DNA of 64,000 nucleotides from Nevskia sp035651715. Lineage in GTDB: Bacteria > Pseudomonadota > Gammaproteobacteria > Nevskiales > Nevskiaceae. The stretch lies in the NCBI GenBank assembly GCA_035651715.1, contig DASRFD010000150.1, positions 1 to 64,000 on the forward strand, written 5' to 3'. The notes beneath the pieces were generated by a model. The model saw only the letters and a list, made by a program, of their open reading frames with translations, was not told the origin of the DNA and made no database searches. Positions 44,893-53,679 of this stretch are shown here, piece by piece; position 1 is the stretch's first letter; the number at the start of each line of letters is the position of its first letter. A program made the position numbers and the translations under genes.

Positions 44893-46644
44893 TTACTCGC
44901 CGCCGTTCAGCTTGAAATTGATCGGCACGCTGAAGTCCACTTCGGGATTGCCGGGCTGGTAATCCGAAGGCACGGCTGAGAAGTGGCCGATGCGCGCGAA
45001 CACCGCCAGCGCCTCGCTGTTGAGCGCCGAGTAGGACGAGCGCTGCAGGATCTCGGTCTTGACGATGGAGCCATCGCGCTTCAGGTGCACCCGCACCGTG
45101 ATGTCACCTTCCTCGCCGCCCTGCAGCGAGCGCTGGGGGTAACGCAAGCTCTGCCGCACCGAGCCGGTGACGTCCCGGTACCAGGCCGAAAAGTCGGACC
45201 CACTGCGTACCGCCGGCGCCGCGCTGGCCACCGTCGTTGCCGCGGCTGTCGCCTGGGCTTCCTTCTCCTTGCGCAGGCGCTCGACCTCGGCCTGCAGCTG
45301 GCGGAGCTTTTCGGCCGCATCCGCGTCCGCCGCGCCGGGCTGGGCCGCCGCCGGGGCGGCCTGCTGCTGCGCAGCCTTGTTGGCCACGCTGACCGGGGTC
45401 GCCTTGGCCTGCTCGCGCTCCGCCTGGAGCTGGTCGCGCGCCTCGGCCAGCTTCTTCTCCTTGTTCATCAGGTCCTGGGCCAAACGGTCGAGATCGGTGC
45501 CGCCCCCGGCGGGCGGCGCCGGCGCGGCGGCAGTGTCGGTCGCGGCGGCCGGCGTGACCGACGCGGCCGGCGCCGCGGCGGCGACCGGGGCGGCCGCAGA
45601 CGAGGGCGCCGGCGCGCCCGCCGGGGCGGCGGATGGGCGCAGCAGCGAGTAGGCCCCGGCCGCCCCGGCCAGCACCGCGCCCACGCCAAGCAGCAGGGGC
45701 AGGCGCGAGCGCCGCGGCGCCGCCTGGTATTCGGCGGCCGGCAGTGCGGCCGCGGCCTCGGGCGCAGAGTCCGGCGCGGCGGCGCCCTGCAGCATCGCGC
45801 GCCAGCCGGCGACCGACTGCGGGCGCTGCTCGGCGATCAGGTGCAAGGCTTCGTCGATGGCCGCCGCCAGCGATTCGCTCAGGCGCACCTTGGCGCTCAG
45901 CGCCACCGGCGCCAGCGCCGGCCCGCTGCCGCGGCTGCGCGCGTCCGGCGGGGGCTGGCCGGTGACGACGTGGTAGGCGGTGGCGCCCAGCGCGTACAGA
46001 TCGGTCCAGGGACCGTGCACGCCGGCCATGAAAAACTCTTCCGGCGCCGCATAGGGCGGCGCGCCGGCGCTGAACACGGTGCGCGACTTGAAGCGGATCG
46101 GCGCGCGCAGCACGCCGAAGTCGGTCAACACGGCGCTGTCGTCGGCCCGCAGGATCAGGTTTTCCGGGCGGATATCCCGGTGCAGCAGGCCCACCGCGTG
46201 CGCCTGTTCCAGGCCCGCCAGCACCGGCGCCAGCAGGCGGCGCAACTGCGGCTCGCTGAGCGTGCCGTCGCGTTGCAGGATCGCCGCCAGCGACTGGCCG
46301 GCGACCCGCTCGGTGACGTAGTAGCCGGTGCCGTTGGCCTCGAACTGCTTCAGCACCCGGACCAGGCCCGGATGGTTGAGCTTCTGCAGCAGCACCGCCT
46401 TATCGAGGAAGCTGCGCAGCCAGAAGCGCAGCGGGGTCTTGTCGTCGGCGTCGCGCGGGCGCACCGCGTCGCCATCGCGGACCGCGAACTCGTGCGGCAG
46501 GAACTCCTTGATCAGGACTTCGGTGCCGGCCGCGTCGCGGGCAGAATAGGCGTGGCTGTAGCGGCCCTGCTCGACGACTTCCGTGATCGTATACGCGTCA
46601 AGACGCGTCCCCACCGCCAGCGGCGGCGATTCCTGCGTAGCCAT
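44893..46644 (-). CDS. Ser/Thr protein kinase fused to a TonB-type C-terminal domain
   Basis: 583-residue membrane protein. The kinase domain (~residues 15-285) has Lys46 in TEVLIKEFLP, HRD at 155-157, Asn162, DFG at 175-177 and APE at 200-202. The catalytic-loop Lys is Arg159 (HRDIRPEN) and the Gly loop is degenerate. One transmembrane helix lies at ~315-333. An Ala/Pro linker and an Ala/Glu/Lys coiled coil (~425-480) follow, then a TonB C-terminal domain (~485-583: SVRQSLRYPQRSLQGGEEGD, VHLKRDGSIVKTEILQRSSY). GGGAGG precedes the ATG. This combination would place a TonB-like domain in the periplasm behind a cytoplasmic kinase. Confidence 0.9.
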   Translation of the reverse strand: MATQESPPLAVGTRLDAYTITEVVEQGRYSHAYSARDAAGTEVLIKEFLPHEFAVRDGDAVRPRDADDKTPLRFWLRSFLDKAVLLQKLNHPGLVRVLKQFEANGTGYYVTERVAGQSLAAILQRDGTLSEPQLRRLLAPVLAGLEQAHAVGLLHRDIRPENLILRADDSAVLTDFGVLRAPIRFKSRTVFSAGAPPYAAPEEFFMAGVHGPWTDLYALGATAYHVVTGQPPPDARSRGSGPALAPVALSAKVRLSESLAAAIDEALHLIAEQRPQSVAGWRAMLQGAAAPDSAPEAAAALPAAEYQAAPRRSRLPLLLGVGAVLAGAAGAYSLLRPSAAPAGAPAPSSAAAPVAAAAPAASVTPAAATDTAAAPAPPAGGGTDLDRLAQDLMNKEKKLAEARDQLQAEREQAKATPVSVANKAAQQQAAPAAAQPGAADADAAEKLRQLQAEVERLRKEKEAQATAAATTVASAAPAVRSGSDFSAWYRDVTGSVRQSLRYPQRSLQGGEEGDITVRVHLKRDGSIVKTEILQRSSYSALNSEALAVFARIGHFSAVPSDYQPGNPEVDFSVPINFKLNGGE

Positions 46645-46992
46645 CCGTGCCTCCCTTCCCCAGCCGCGCCGGGCCGTATGTTCGGCTCTGACGCGACGTT
46701 CCGGATTCCCGCGGGAATTCCGGTGTCGTTGCCATGGCATACCGACGCTTGCTCGGGGGCACCGCTGACGCGGCACTTCCTGCCGGCACATCGGTACGAA
46801 GATGCCCCCTATTTCAGGGGTGTCATCTTCCTGTAGTCAAGTGCCACGGGCGTTTTTCGAGAAAATATTTCGTCAAAATCGCCGCCGCCCGGGCGCCCGG
46901 TACCGCAACCGCGGCCAAAACGAATATGACGGCGGGTTTGGTACGATGGCGCCTCGATACCGCGCACCCGCTGCTCTAAAGCCGAGAAGACG
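46645..46992. other. 348-base divergent intergenic region without a gene
   Basis: Space between the kinase-TonB gene and the acyl-CoA synthetase gene. It holds an imperfect palindrome (46701-46722, CCGGATTCCC / GGGAATTCCGG), a CCCCT...AGGGG hairpin (46804-46821) and an unusually AT-rich patch (about 46850-46880) in a GC-rich setting. A minus-strand promoter candidate is listed separately. No convincing promoter for the plus-strand gene was found and no ORF of note is seen. Confidence 0.6.
46811..46840 (-). promoter_or_regulatory. Predicted promoter of the kinase-TonB gene
   Basis: On the minus strand TTGACT (46840-46835) and TGAAAT (46816-46811) are 18 bases apart; the start would be near 46804, giving a leader of about 160 bases. 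The -10 box lies inside the CCCCT/AGGGG hairpin, which might be an operator. Confidence 0.4.
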
Positions 46993-48651
46993 ATGAGCGA
47001 ACCGCTGAACCCGGTCCAGACGCTGTTGCACAGGGCGCAGACCCGTCCGGACGACCCCTATCTGCACCAGCCCCGCGAGGGCGGCTGGCAGACCTACACC
47101 TGGGGCCAGGTGGCCGACCAGTCGCGGCGCATGGCCGCCGCGCTGCAGGCGCTGGGCATACCGGCCGGCAGCGCCATCGCCATCACCGGCCTCAACACCG
47201 CGCACTGGTTCATGGCCGACTTCGCCGCGGGCCTGGGCGGCTACGTCGGCGTCGGCCTGTATCCGAAGCAGTCGGAGGAGGCGGTCAGATTCATCCTCGG
47301 CCACTGCGAGGCCAGGGTGGCGTTCATCGGGCCGATGCCGGACATCGCCGACTTCATGAAGTGCATCCCGCCGGGCGTGATCACCGTCGCCTTGCCCTAT
47401 CCCGGCGTGCCCAAGTGCGACCACAGCTGGGACGAGCTGACCGCCGCGCACGAGCCGCTGGCGCAGCCGGTGGCGCGCGACCCCGACGCCACCTACAGCC
47501 TGATCTACACCTCCGGCACCACCGGCAACCCCAAGGGCGTGATCGTCACCGAGCGCAACCTGGTGTTCACCATCTCCGGCGCCGTGCGCACCATGCCGCC
47601 ACGGCCGGAGGGCGAGCACTTCCTGTCCTACCTGCCGCTGGCGCATGCCTTCGAGCGCGGGGCGGTCGAGTGCGTCAGCCTGTACATCGGCGCCCAGGTC
47701 TGGTTCCTGGAGAACCTGGAGAAGCTCGGCGACACCCTCAAGCAGGTGCGGCCGACCCGCTTCTACGGCGTGCCGCTGGTGTGGACCCGCATCCAGGCGC
47801 AGATCCTCAAGCAGCTGCCGCAGAAGAAGCTCGATCGCCTGCTGCGGATCCCGATCCTGTCCGGCATCGTCAAGCGCAAGGTCCGCGCCGGCCTCGGCCT
47901 CGACCGCTGCTGGCTGCGCGTGTCCGGCGCGGCGCCGCTGCCGGTGCCGGTGATGAACTGGTACAGCAGGCTCGGGCTCGACATCTACCAGGGCTACGGC
48001 ATGACCGAGAACTCGATCTATGCCAGCGTCAACCTGCCCGGCGCCAATCGCATCGGCAGTGTCGGCAAGCCCTACAGCGATTCGCTGATGCGCATCGGCG
48101 AAGGCGGCGAGATCCAGAACAAGCACCCCGGCGTCACGCCGGGCTATTACAAAGACCCGGAAAAGACCCGCGAGCTGTTCACCGCCGACGGCTGGCTGCA
48201 CACCGGCGACGTCGGCCGCATCGACGAGGACGGCTATCTCTACATCACCGGCCGCGTCAAGGAAATCTTCAAGACGCTGAAGGGCAAGTACGTCACGCCG
48301 GCGCCCATCGAGGGCGGCTTCAGCACCAACGGCGACATCGACCAGCTCTGCCTGGTCGGGTCCGGCCTGTTCCAGCCGATCATGGTGATCTCGCTCAACG
48401 CCGACGCCAGGAAGAAGCCGCGCGACCAGGTGGAGCAGGAGCTGGAAGCGACCATGGACCAGGTCAACGCCACGCTCGAGCCGCACGAGGCGGTGGCCAA
48501 GATCTACATCACCAAGGACGCCTGGACCATCGACAACGGCATGATGACGCCGACGATGAAGGTGCGCCGCAACGAAGTGGAGAAGAAGTTCGGCGAGGCG
48601 CTGCAGGCCGCGGAGAAGAACCGCGGCTTCAAGGTGATGTGGGAGAAGTAA
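46993..48651 (+). CDS. AMP-binding long-chain fatty-acid/acyl-CoA synthetase
   Basis: 552-residue ANL-superfamily enzyme activating fatty acids to acyl-CoA. The P-loop is SLIYTSGTTGNPKGVIV; further motifs are YQGYGMTENS, GWLHTGDVGRIDEDGYLYIT and GRVKEIFKTLKGKYVTPAPI. It belongs to the long-chain (FAA/FadD-like) branch. It is separated from fadE by the divergent kinase gene but fits the same fatty-acid module. A strong terminator follows 18 bases after the stop. Confidence 0.93.
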   Translation: MSEPLNPVQTLLHRAQTRPDDPYLHQPREGGWQTYTWGQVADQSRRMAAALQALGIPAGSAIAITGLNTAHWFMADFAAGLGGYVGVGLYPKQSEEAVRFILGHCEARVAFIGPMPDIADFMKCIPPGVITVALPYPGVPKCDHSWDELTAAHEPLAQPVARDPDATYSLIYTSGTTGNPKGVIVTERNLVFTISGAVRTMPPRPEGEHFLSYLPLAHAFERGAVECVSLYIGAQVWFLENLEKLGDTLKQVRPTRFYGVPLVWTRIQAQILKQLPQKKLDRLLRIPILSGIVKRKVRAGLGLDRCWLRVSGAAPLPVPVMNWYSRLGLDIYQGYGMTENSIYASVNLPGANRIGSVGKPYSDSLMRIGEGGEIQNKHPGVTPGYYKDPEKTRELFTADGWLHTGDVGRIDEDGYLYITGRVKEIFKTLKGKYVTPAPIEGGFSTNGDIDQLCLVGSGLFQPIMVISLNADARKKPRDQVEQELEATMDQVNATLEPHEAVAKIYITKDAWTIDNGMMTPTMKVRRNEVEKKFGEALQAAEKNRGFKVMWEK

Positions 48652-48668
48652 AGCCGCTTCGCATTCAG

Positions 48669-48694
48669 AAAGGGCCGCGCGAGCGGCCCTTTTT
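48669..48694 (+). terminator. Intrinsic terminator after the acyl-CoA synthetase gene
   Basis: Stem AGGGCCGC / GCGGCCCT (8 bp) with a GCGA loop, A residues before and a run of T residues after (TTTTT including the last stem base). Confidence 0.9.
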
Positions 48695-48715
48695 CCGTTT
48701 CCCGGTCCGGGGATT

Positions 48716-49288
48716 ATGAGCATGGCGACCGACGAATCCCGCGTCACGATCCACATGGCGGCCAGCCTCGACGGCTTCATCGCCCGCAAAGACGGGCGCG
48801 TCGACTGGATGGAAACCCAGGATGAGTTTCCCGGCGGCGAGGGCATGGACCCGGCCTACGTCGAGGCTTTTCTGAAGACCATCGACTGCTATCTCATGGG
48901 CTCGCGCACCTACGAGACGGCGCTGCGTTTCGAGGCCCAGGGCTACGGCTGGGCCTATGGCGACAAACCGACCTTCGTCCTCACCAGCCGCGGGTTGCCG
49001 CGCCCTCGGAAAAGCGTGGAATTCTGCCGCGGTGAGCTGACCCGGCTGGTGAACGGGCGCCTGCGCCAGCAGTACCGCTCCATCTGGGTTGCCGGTGGCG
49101 GCATGGTCGCCGCCCAATGCCTGCGCCTCGGGCTGGCCGACGAGGTTCGCTACTCGATCCTGCCGGTGTTGATCGGCGAAGGCATTGCGTTCTTCGAAAA
49201 GCTGGACCGCGACGTGGCGCTGCACCTGGCGGAGGTGACCGCCTACAAGAGCGGGATGGTGGCCTTGCGGTACGAGGTGCGCCGCTAG
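48716..49288 (+). CDS. Dihydrofolate reductase family (RibD C-terminal-like) protein
   Basis: 190-residue protein of the DHFR-like/RibD C-terminal fold, which binds NADPH. Motifs are HMAASLDGFIARKDGRVDWM, YLMGSRTYE, the nucleotide-binding IWVAGGGMVAAQCLRLGLAD and ILPVLIGEGIAFFE. It lacks a deaminase domain and is not a canonical FolA. Biochemical role unknown. It stands alone between a terminator and the convergent purU gene. Confidence 0.9.
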   Translation: MSMATDESRVTIHMAASLDGFIARKDGRVDWMETQDEFPGGEGMDPAYVEAFLKTIDCYLMGSRTYETALRFEAQGYGWAYGDKPTFVLTSRGLPRPRKSVEFCRGELTRLVNGRLRQQYRSIWVAGGGMVAAQCLRLGLADEVRYSILPVLIGEGIAFFEKLDRDVALHLAEVTAYKSGMVALRYEVRR

Positions 49289-49363
49289 GGCGTGACGCCC
49301 CGGGCCGATGGAGAACAGCGCCGGGCCAATGGATGCCGTGGCTGCGCCGGCATGCATGTCCGC

Positions 49364-50230
49364 TCAATCGAACACGATGGTCTTGTTGCCGTCGACGATG
49401 ATGCGGTCCTCGACGTGCCAGCGCACCGCCCGCGCCAGCACGGTGCGCTCCAGATCGCGTCCCAGCCGCCGCAGGTCCTCGATCTCGTCGCTGTGCGAGA
49501 CGTGCGCCGTGTCCTGGGCGATGATCGGGCCCTGGTCGAGCTCGGCGGTGACGTAGTGCGCGGTGGCGCCGATGATCTTGACGCCGCGCTCGTAGGCCTG
49601 GCGGTAGGGGTCGGCGCCGACGAAGGCCGGCAGGAAGGAGTGGTGGATGTTGATGATGCGGCTCGGATAGCGCGCCACGAACGCCGGGCCGAGGATGCGC
49701 ATGTAGCGCGCCAGCACCAGGAAGTCGCCGCGGTCGCCGAGCAGGTCCAGGATCCGCGACTCGGCGGCGGCGCGCTGCTCCGGGCTGTCCTGCGGCACGT
49801 GGTGGAACGGCACGCCGAATGCCTCCACCGCGCCGCGCAGGATGGCATGGTTGGAGATTACGCACGGGATGTCGACGCGGAGCTCGCCGCGCTGCCAGCG
49901 CCACAGCAGCTCCAGCGCCGCGTGGTCGTGGGCCGAGGCCAGCACCGCCATGCGCGGCCGGTCGGCGGCGTAGCTGATGTGCCAGTTCATGGCGAAGCGC
50001 TGCCCCACCGCCTCGCGGAACGCCTGCTCCAGCGCCTGCCGCGACAGGCCGGACTTCGGCGTCTGGAACTCCAGCCGCATGAAGAACAGGCCGCCGCTGG
50101 GATCGGTGGAGTGCTGGTCCAGCTCGGTGATGTTGGCGCCGTGCTGGTACAGGAAGCCGGTGACCGCGGCAACCAGGCCGGGCTGGTCGGCGCAGCGGAT
50201 CAGGAGGCGGGCGAAGGATTCTGCGGCCAT
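49364..50230 (-). CDS. purU: Formyltetrahydrofolate deformylase
   Basis: 288-residue enzyme hydrolysing 10-formyl-THF to formate and THF. The N-terminal ACT domain (LIRCADQPGLVAAVTGFLYQ) is followed by the formyltransferase-fold domain with INIHHSFLPAFVGADPY, then GATAHYVTAELDQGPIIAQD carrying the catalytic His and Asp. ATG 50230 starts right at the ACT domain. A 161-base palindromic element lies 94 bases upstream. Confidence 0.96.
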   Translation of the reverse strand: MAAESFARLLIRCADQPGLVAAVTGFLYQHGANITELDQHSTDPSGGLFFMRLEFQTPKSGLSRQALEQAFREAVGQRFAMNWHISYAADRPRMAVLASAHDHAALELLWRWQRGELRVDIPCVISNHAILRGAVEAFGVPFHHVPQDSPEQRAAAESRILDLLGDRGDFLVLARYMRILGPAFVARYPSRIINIHHSFLPAFVGADPYRQAYERGVKIIGATAHYVTAELDQGPIIAQDTAHVSHSDEIEDLRRLGRDLERTVLARAVRWHVEDRIIVDGNKTIVFD

Positions 50231-50323
50231 TGCTGCGGGATTCGGGATTCGGGACTGGCGAATAGTAACAGCCAATCGCCGCCGCGATTCCCGCAACCCC
50301 GACGCGGCTTGGCCCGCAACACC

Positions 50324-50484
50324 AGGGAACCTCTGAACAAGTCCATGCCCTGCCGCGGCTTGCCCTTTGACGCAGGGCAAGGCGCGAGGAGCGTGATGTA
50401 CTCGAAGTACACCGCGTCGCTCGCGCCCTGCCTGGCGCAAAATGGGGGGCAACGGCAGGGCATGGACTTGTTCAGAGGTTCCCT
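50324..50484. mobile_element. 161-bp palindromic MITE-like element
   Basis: Terminal inverted repeats of 32 identical bases (starting AGGGAACCTCTGAACAAGTC at 50324 and its mirror ending at 50484). The interior continues to pair imperfectly (TTTGACGCAGGGCAAGGCGC against the mirrored GCGCCCTGCCTGGCGCAAA) up to the centre TGTACTCGAAGTACA. The whole element folds into one long hairpin with no coding capacity. It sits between the minus-strand thioredoxin/TPR gene (2 bases after its stop) and purU. Only one copy is in this window. Confidence 0.9.
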
Positions 50485-50486
50485 GC

Positions 50487-51815
50487 CTAGCCGCCGACCA
50501 GCGCCTTCAGCTTCGCCGCACGCTGTGGAAACCAGGGGCCGTTGGCCTTGAGGGTGTCGGCCACCACCTGGCGCGCCTCGTCGCCGCGGTTGAGGCGGAG
50601 CAGCAGCTGCACCCGCTGTTCGGCGACCTCGAAACGGTTCACGCCGTAGGTCTTCGGCGCCGCCTGCTGCAGGTAGATCAGGGCCTGCTGGTACTGCCCG
50701 CGCGCCGCCAGGGCCTTGCCGGACAGGTAGTAGTAGACGTAGTCGTCGGGAAAGGCGGCGACCAGCCTGGGGTAGAGCAGATCCAGCTCGTCGGCCTTGC
50801 CGGCGCGCTCGAGGAACACGCGCAGGTTGTCGGCCAGGGCGCGGTCCTTCCTCAGGTTGCCGCCGAGGCGCATCTTGACGTCGGCGATGGCCTGGTCGAG
50901 CACGTCGCTTCCGGCCTGGGCATAACCCAGGGCCTTGTCGAGGTCGGCGGTGGTCAGCACCACGCTGCGCGTGTCGGCGCAGCTGGGATGGGCGATGAAC
51001 ACCTGGCCGTAGAGCTGGTGCGTCATCACCGGCTTCTGCGGCGCCAGCAGGCGGCTGCGCTCGGCGGCGGGCAGGCCGGCGATGCACTCCATCACCCGCT
51101 CCAGCTCGTAGGCGCGGTCGCAGCCCAGGTCGCCGGCCAGCACCGCCGGAGCCAGCGCCGCGCACTGCGCGGCGTCGCCGCCCTGCGCCGCCTGCATCAG
51201 GCGCAGGCGCCCGGTCCACAGCGCCGCCCGAGCATCCTTGTCGAGCGCATTCCGCGCCGCCTCCGGCAGCGCGGCGCGCCAGGCCAGGCCGCCGGCTGCG
51301 TCGTCGCGCGCGTAGTAGGCCTTGAGCACTTCGTGGGCGGCCTTGAGCGAGGCGCCGCCGCCGTCCTTCACCCGTCCGCCCAGGGCCTCGAGCGGGACGG
51401 TGCGGGCCAGGATCGATTCAAGCTGGCGGTAGAAATCCGCACGGGTCTGCTCGCCGGAGATGCGGCCCAGCTCCTCGCCCCGCTCGTTGAGCAGGACATA
51501 GCCGGGCAGGGTCTTCACCGCCAGGCGCTCCTGCCAGTAGGCGCCTTCCGGCGCGTCCGCATCCAGGTCCACCGGCACCGCGGCGCGGCGCGCCCGCTGC
51601 CATTCGGCGCCCTCCAGCACGTTGTGCCGCATGTAGTAGCAGGAATAGCACCAGGGCGCGTGGAACTCGACCAGCACCGGCGTGTGGCGCGCCGCGGCCT
51701 GCTTCAGCGCTTCGTCGAGCGGCGGCTGCCAGCCATCGCCCCGCGCCGCGCCCGCCAGCAGCAGGGCGGCGGCGGCAGCCCGTTCAATCCAGCGGCGGCA
51801 GGTTCCTGGGCGCAT
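50487..51815 (-). CDS. Exported thioredoxin-fold protein with TPR-like C-terminal half
   Basis: 442-residue protein with a signal peptide (~1-26). A thioredoxin-like domain carries the active-site motif HAPWCYSCYYM (Cys56/Cys59), like the DsbD gamma/thioredoxin_7 group. The remaining ~270 residues are helical, with TPR-type repeats near the end (YYLSGKALAARGQYQQALIY, VAEQRVQLLLRLNRGDEARQ). The predicted start overlaps the upstream gene by 32 bases. It is probably a periplasmic disulfide reductase or assembly factor; the partner is unknown. Confidence 0.82.
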   Translation of the reverse strand: MRPGTCRRWIERAAAAALLLAGAARGDGWQPPLDEALKQAAARHTPVLVEFHAPWCYSCYYMRHNVLEGAEWQRARRAAVPVDLDADAPEGAYWQERLAVKTLPGYVLLNERGEELGRISGEQTRADFYRQLESILARTVPLEALGGRVKDGGGASLKAAHEVLKAYYARDDAAGGLAWRAALPEAARNALDKDARAALWTGRLRLMQAAQGGDAAQCAALAPAVLAGDLGCDRAYELERVMECIAGLPAAERSRLLAPQKPVMTHQLYGQVFIAHPSCADTRSVVLTTADLDKALGYAQAGSDVLDQAIADVKMRLGGNLRKDRALADNLRVFLERAGKADELDLLYPRLVAAFPDDYVYYYLSGKALAARGQYQQALIYLQQAAPKTYGVNRFEVAEQRVQLLLRLNRGDEARQVVADTLKANGPWFPQRAAKLKALVGG

Positions 51816-52527
51816 CGTCCGGCGGCTTGCTGTAGTAGGCGATGCGCGCATTGTACGGCTTGCCGGTGGCCGGGTTGATGACGTTGGAGATGCCGCGATA
51901 CTCCAGCAGCTGCCGCGACTGCGGGTCGTAGGTCAGGATCAGCGGCTCGACCAGGAAGCGCAGCAGCGAATCCGGATCCACCTTGAGCTGGATCGCCGGC
52001 CGGCCCTCGAAGCTGGTCTGGCCGACCTTGCGGGCGCGGAAACTGTAGCTGTCGAGCTGGCCCGCTGCGGCGAAGGTGAACTTGAGCGTCTTGCCGGCGA
52101 GCAGCTGCGCCATGTGGTCGTAAAGATAGCTGTGGAAGCCGCTGTCCGCCGCCATCTCCTTGTCCCGCGACACGGTGGCGGTCTGGCGCCCCTTCTCGCG
52201 CGACTCCTTGAACATCTGCACGCCGTCCGCACCGACCGCGGTGATGCCCTCGGCGTAACCGGCCCCGGGCAGGTTCAGCGTATAGACCGGGACGTAGGGA
52301 TCGGCGGCGAAGCTGAGGGTCTTTTCGCCGAGCTTGTTGCCGTCGGCGTCGTAGTAGCTGGTGTGGCCGCTGAGCCAGCGGTCGTTGTCGATCTCCTCGC
52401 GGTAGACCTCGGTGTAGAGATATTTGCCGCTCTGCAGATCGTAGGCATAGCCGTAGAAGTGCAGGGTCTTCGGCTCCGCCCGGGCGGCGCCGGCCGCAAG
52501 CAGCAGCGCCAGCAGCATGCGTCTCAT
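51784..52527 (-). CDS. Exported protein of unknown function
   Basis: 247-residue protein with a signal peptide (RRMLLALLLAAGAARAEP) and a beta-rich mature part (TLHFYGYAYDLQSGKYLYTE, DRWLSGHTSYYDADGNKLGE, RPAIQLKVDPDSLLRFLVEP). I do not recognise a characterised family. It lies 4 bases after the CFA-synthase-like gene and overlaps the thioredoxin/TPR gene, so it belongs to the same operon and may act with them in envelope lipid metabolism (inference). Confidence 0.75.
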   Translation of the reverse strand: MRRMLLALLLAAGAARAEPKTLHFYGYAYDLQSGKYLYTEVYREEIDNDRWLSGHTSYYDADGNKLGEKTLSFAADPYVPVYTLNLPGAGYAEGITAVGADGVQMFKESREKGRQTATVSRDKEMAADSGFHSYLYDHMAQLLAGKTLKFTFAAAGQLDSYSFRARKVGQTSFEGRPAIQLKVDPDSLLRFLVEPLILTYDPQSRQLLEYRGISNVINPATGKPYNARIAYYSKPPDDAPRNLPPLD

Positions 52528-52531
52528 GCGT

Positions 52532-53605
52532 TTACCCCGAAATTGACGAACCTCGATTCGCTTTCCGCGGCGCGAACAGATAATGCGCCACGCCCCATTC
52601 GTTGCCCCCGGCATAGCCGAACAGCTCGGCCACCGCCATGTAGAACATGCGCCAGCGCTGGAACCATACCGCCGCCTGCGCCTCGCCGTAGGTGGCGCGG
52701 AACACCGGCATGATCGCGGCCTTGCCGGCGTCCATGTTGGCGAGCCAGTGGTTCGAGGTCTTCTCGTAGTGCGCCCCGCTGACCCACCACTGCCGTTCGA
52801 GCCGCAGATCGTCCTGAAAGTTCAACAGCAGGTTTTCCGAGGGCATGGTGCCGCCGGTAAAGAAGTGTTGCGTCATCCAGTCGCTGCGGCCCTCCCCCTC
52901 GAAGTGATAGGCCAGCAGCTTGTGGGCGAAGATGTGCACGAACAGGCGCCCGTCGTCCTTCAGCCAGCGCGCGATCTTGGCCAGCAGCAGGCCGTAGTTC
53001 TTCATGTGCTCGAACATCTCGATCGAGATGACGCGGTCGAAGCCGGCCTCGACGCCCGTGCCGGGGAAGTCGAAGTCCACCACGTTGCCGGTGAGGATGC
53101 GCAGGTTGCGCAGGCCGCGCGCGGCGGCCTGCCGCTCGATGTACTCACGCTGGCCGCGGGAATTGGACAGGCCGACGATCGAAGACCCCGGGTACTTCCG
53201 CGCCAGCCATAGCGACAGCGAACCCCAGCCGCAGCCCAGGTCGAGGATGCGCATGCCGTCGCGCAGCCCGGCCCGCTCGGCGTACAGCTCCAGCATGGCC
53301 AGGCCGGCCTGCTCCAGCGTCTCGCCGCCGGTGGGGTAAAGGCAGCACGAATACTTCAGCAGCGGCCCCAGGTGCAGGTGGAAGAACTCCGCCGGGACCT
53401 CGTAGTGCTGCTCGTTGGCCGCGCCGGTTTCGACCGCGATCGGGCTGGCGCGCAGCTCGTCGAGAAAACGGTTGTAGCGCTGCATGCGGGCCTCCCCGTC
53501 GTGCGCGGCCTCGTCCCGCAGGCGCTGCCGCATCAGGCTGCGCATGCCGGCGCGCGCCAACGGGTCGGGGATGTAGCCGCGTTCGCAGAGGTCGATGACG
53601 TTCAT
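52532..53605 (-). CDS. Cyclopropane-fatty-acid synthase-like SAM methyltransferase
   Basis: 357-residue methyltransferase of the CFA synthase family. SAM motif MRILDLGCGWGSLSLWLARK, then VISIEMFEHMKNYGLLL, KDDGRLFVHIFAHK and WWVSGAHYEKTSNHWLANMD. It is shorter than E. coli Cfa (382) and lacks its N-terminal domain, as in paralogues that methylate unsaturated fatty-acid chains. ATG 53605 begins MNVIDLCERGYIPDPLARAG, typical of this subgroup. The DUF1295 gene lies upstream on the same strand. Confidence 0.9.
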   Translation of the reverse strand: MNVIDLCERGYIPDPLARAGMRSLMRQRLRDEAAHDGEARMQRYNRFLDELRASPIAVETGAANEQHYEVPAEFFHLHLGPLLKYSCCLYPTGGETLEQAGLAMLELYAERAGLRDGMRILDLGCGWGSLSLWLARKYPGSSIVGLSNSRGQREYIERQAAARGLRNLRILTGNVVDFDFPGTGVEAGFDRVISIEMFEHMKNYGLLLAKIARWLKDDGRLFVHIFAHKLLAYHFEGEGRSDWMTQHFFTGGTMPSENLLLNFQDDLRLERQWWVSGAHYEKTSNHWLANMDAGKAAIMPVFRATYGEAQAAVWFQRWRMFYMAVAELFGYAGGNEWGVAHYLFAPRKANRGSSISG

Positions 53606-53679
53606 GCAGCAGAAAACTCTCGGTGGGCAGTTGCGGGTGGCGAGTGGCCGGGCGATGCAGCCGGCCATTCAAAAAAACT

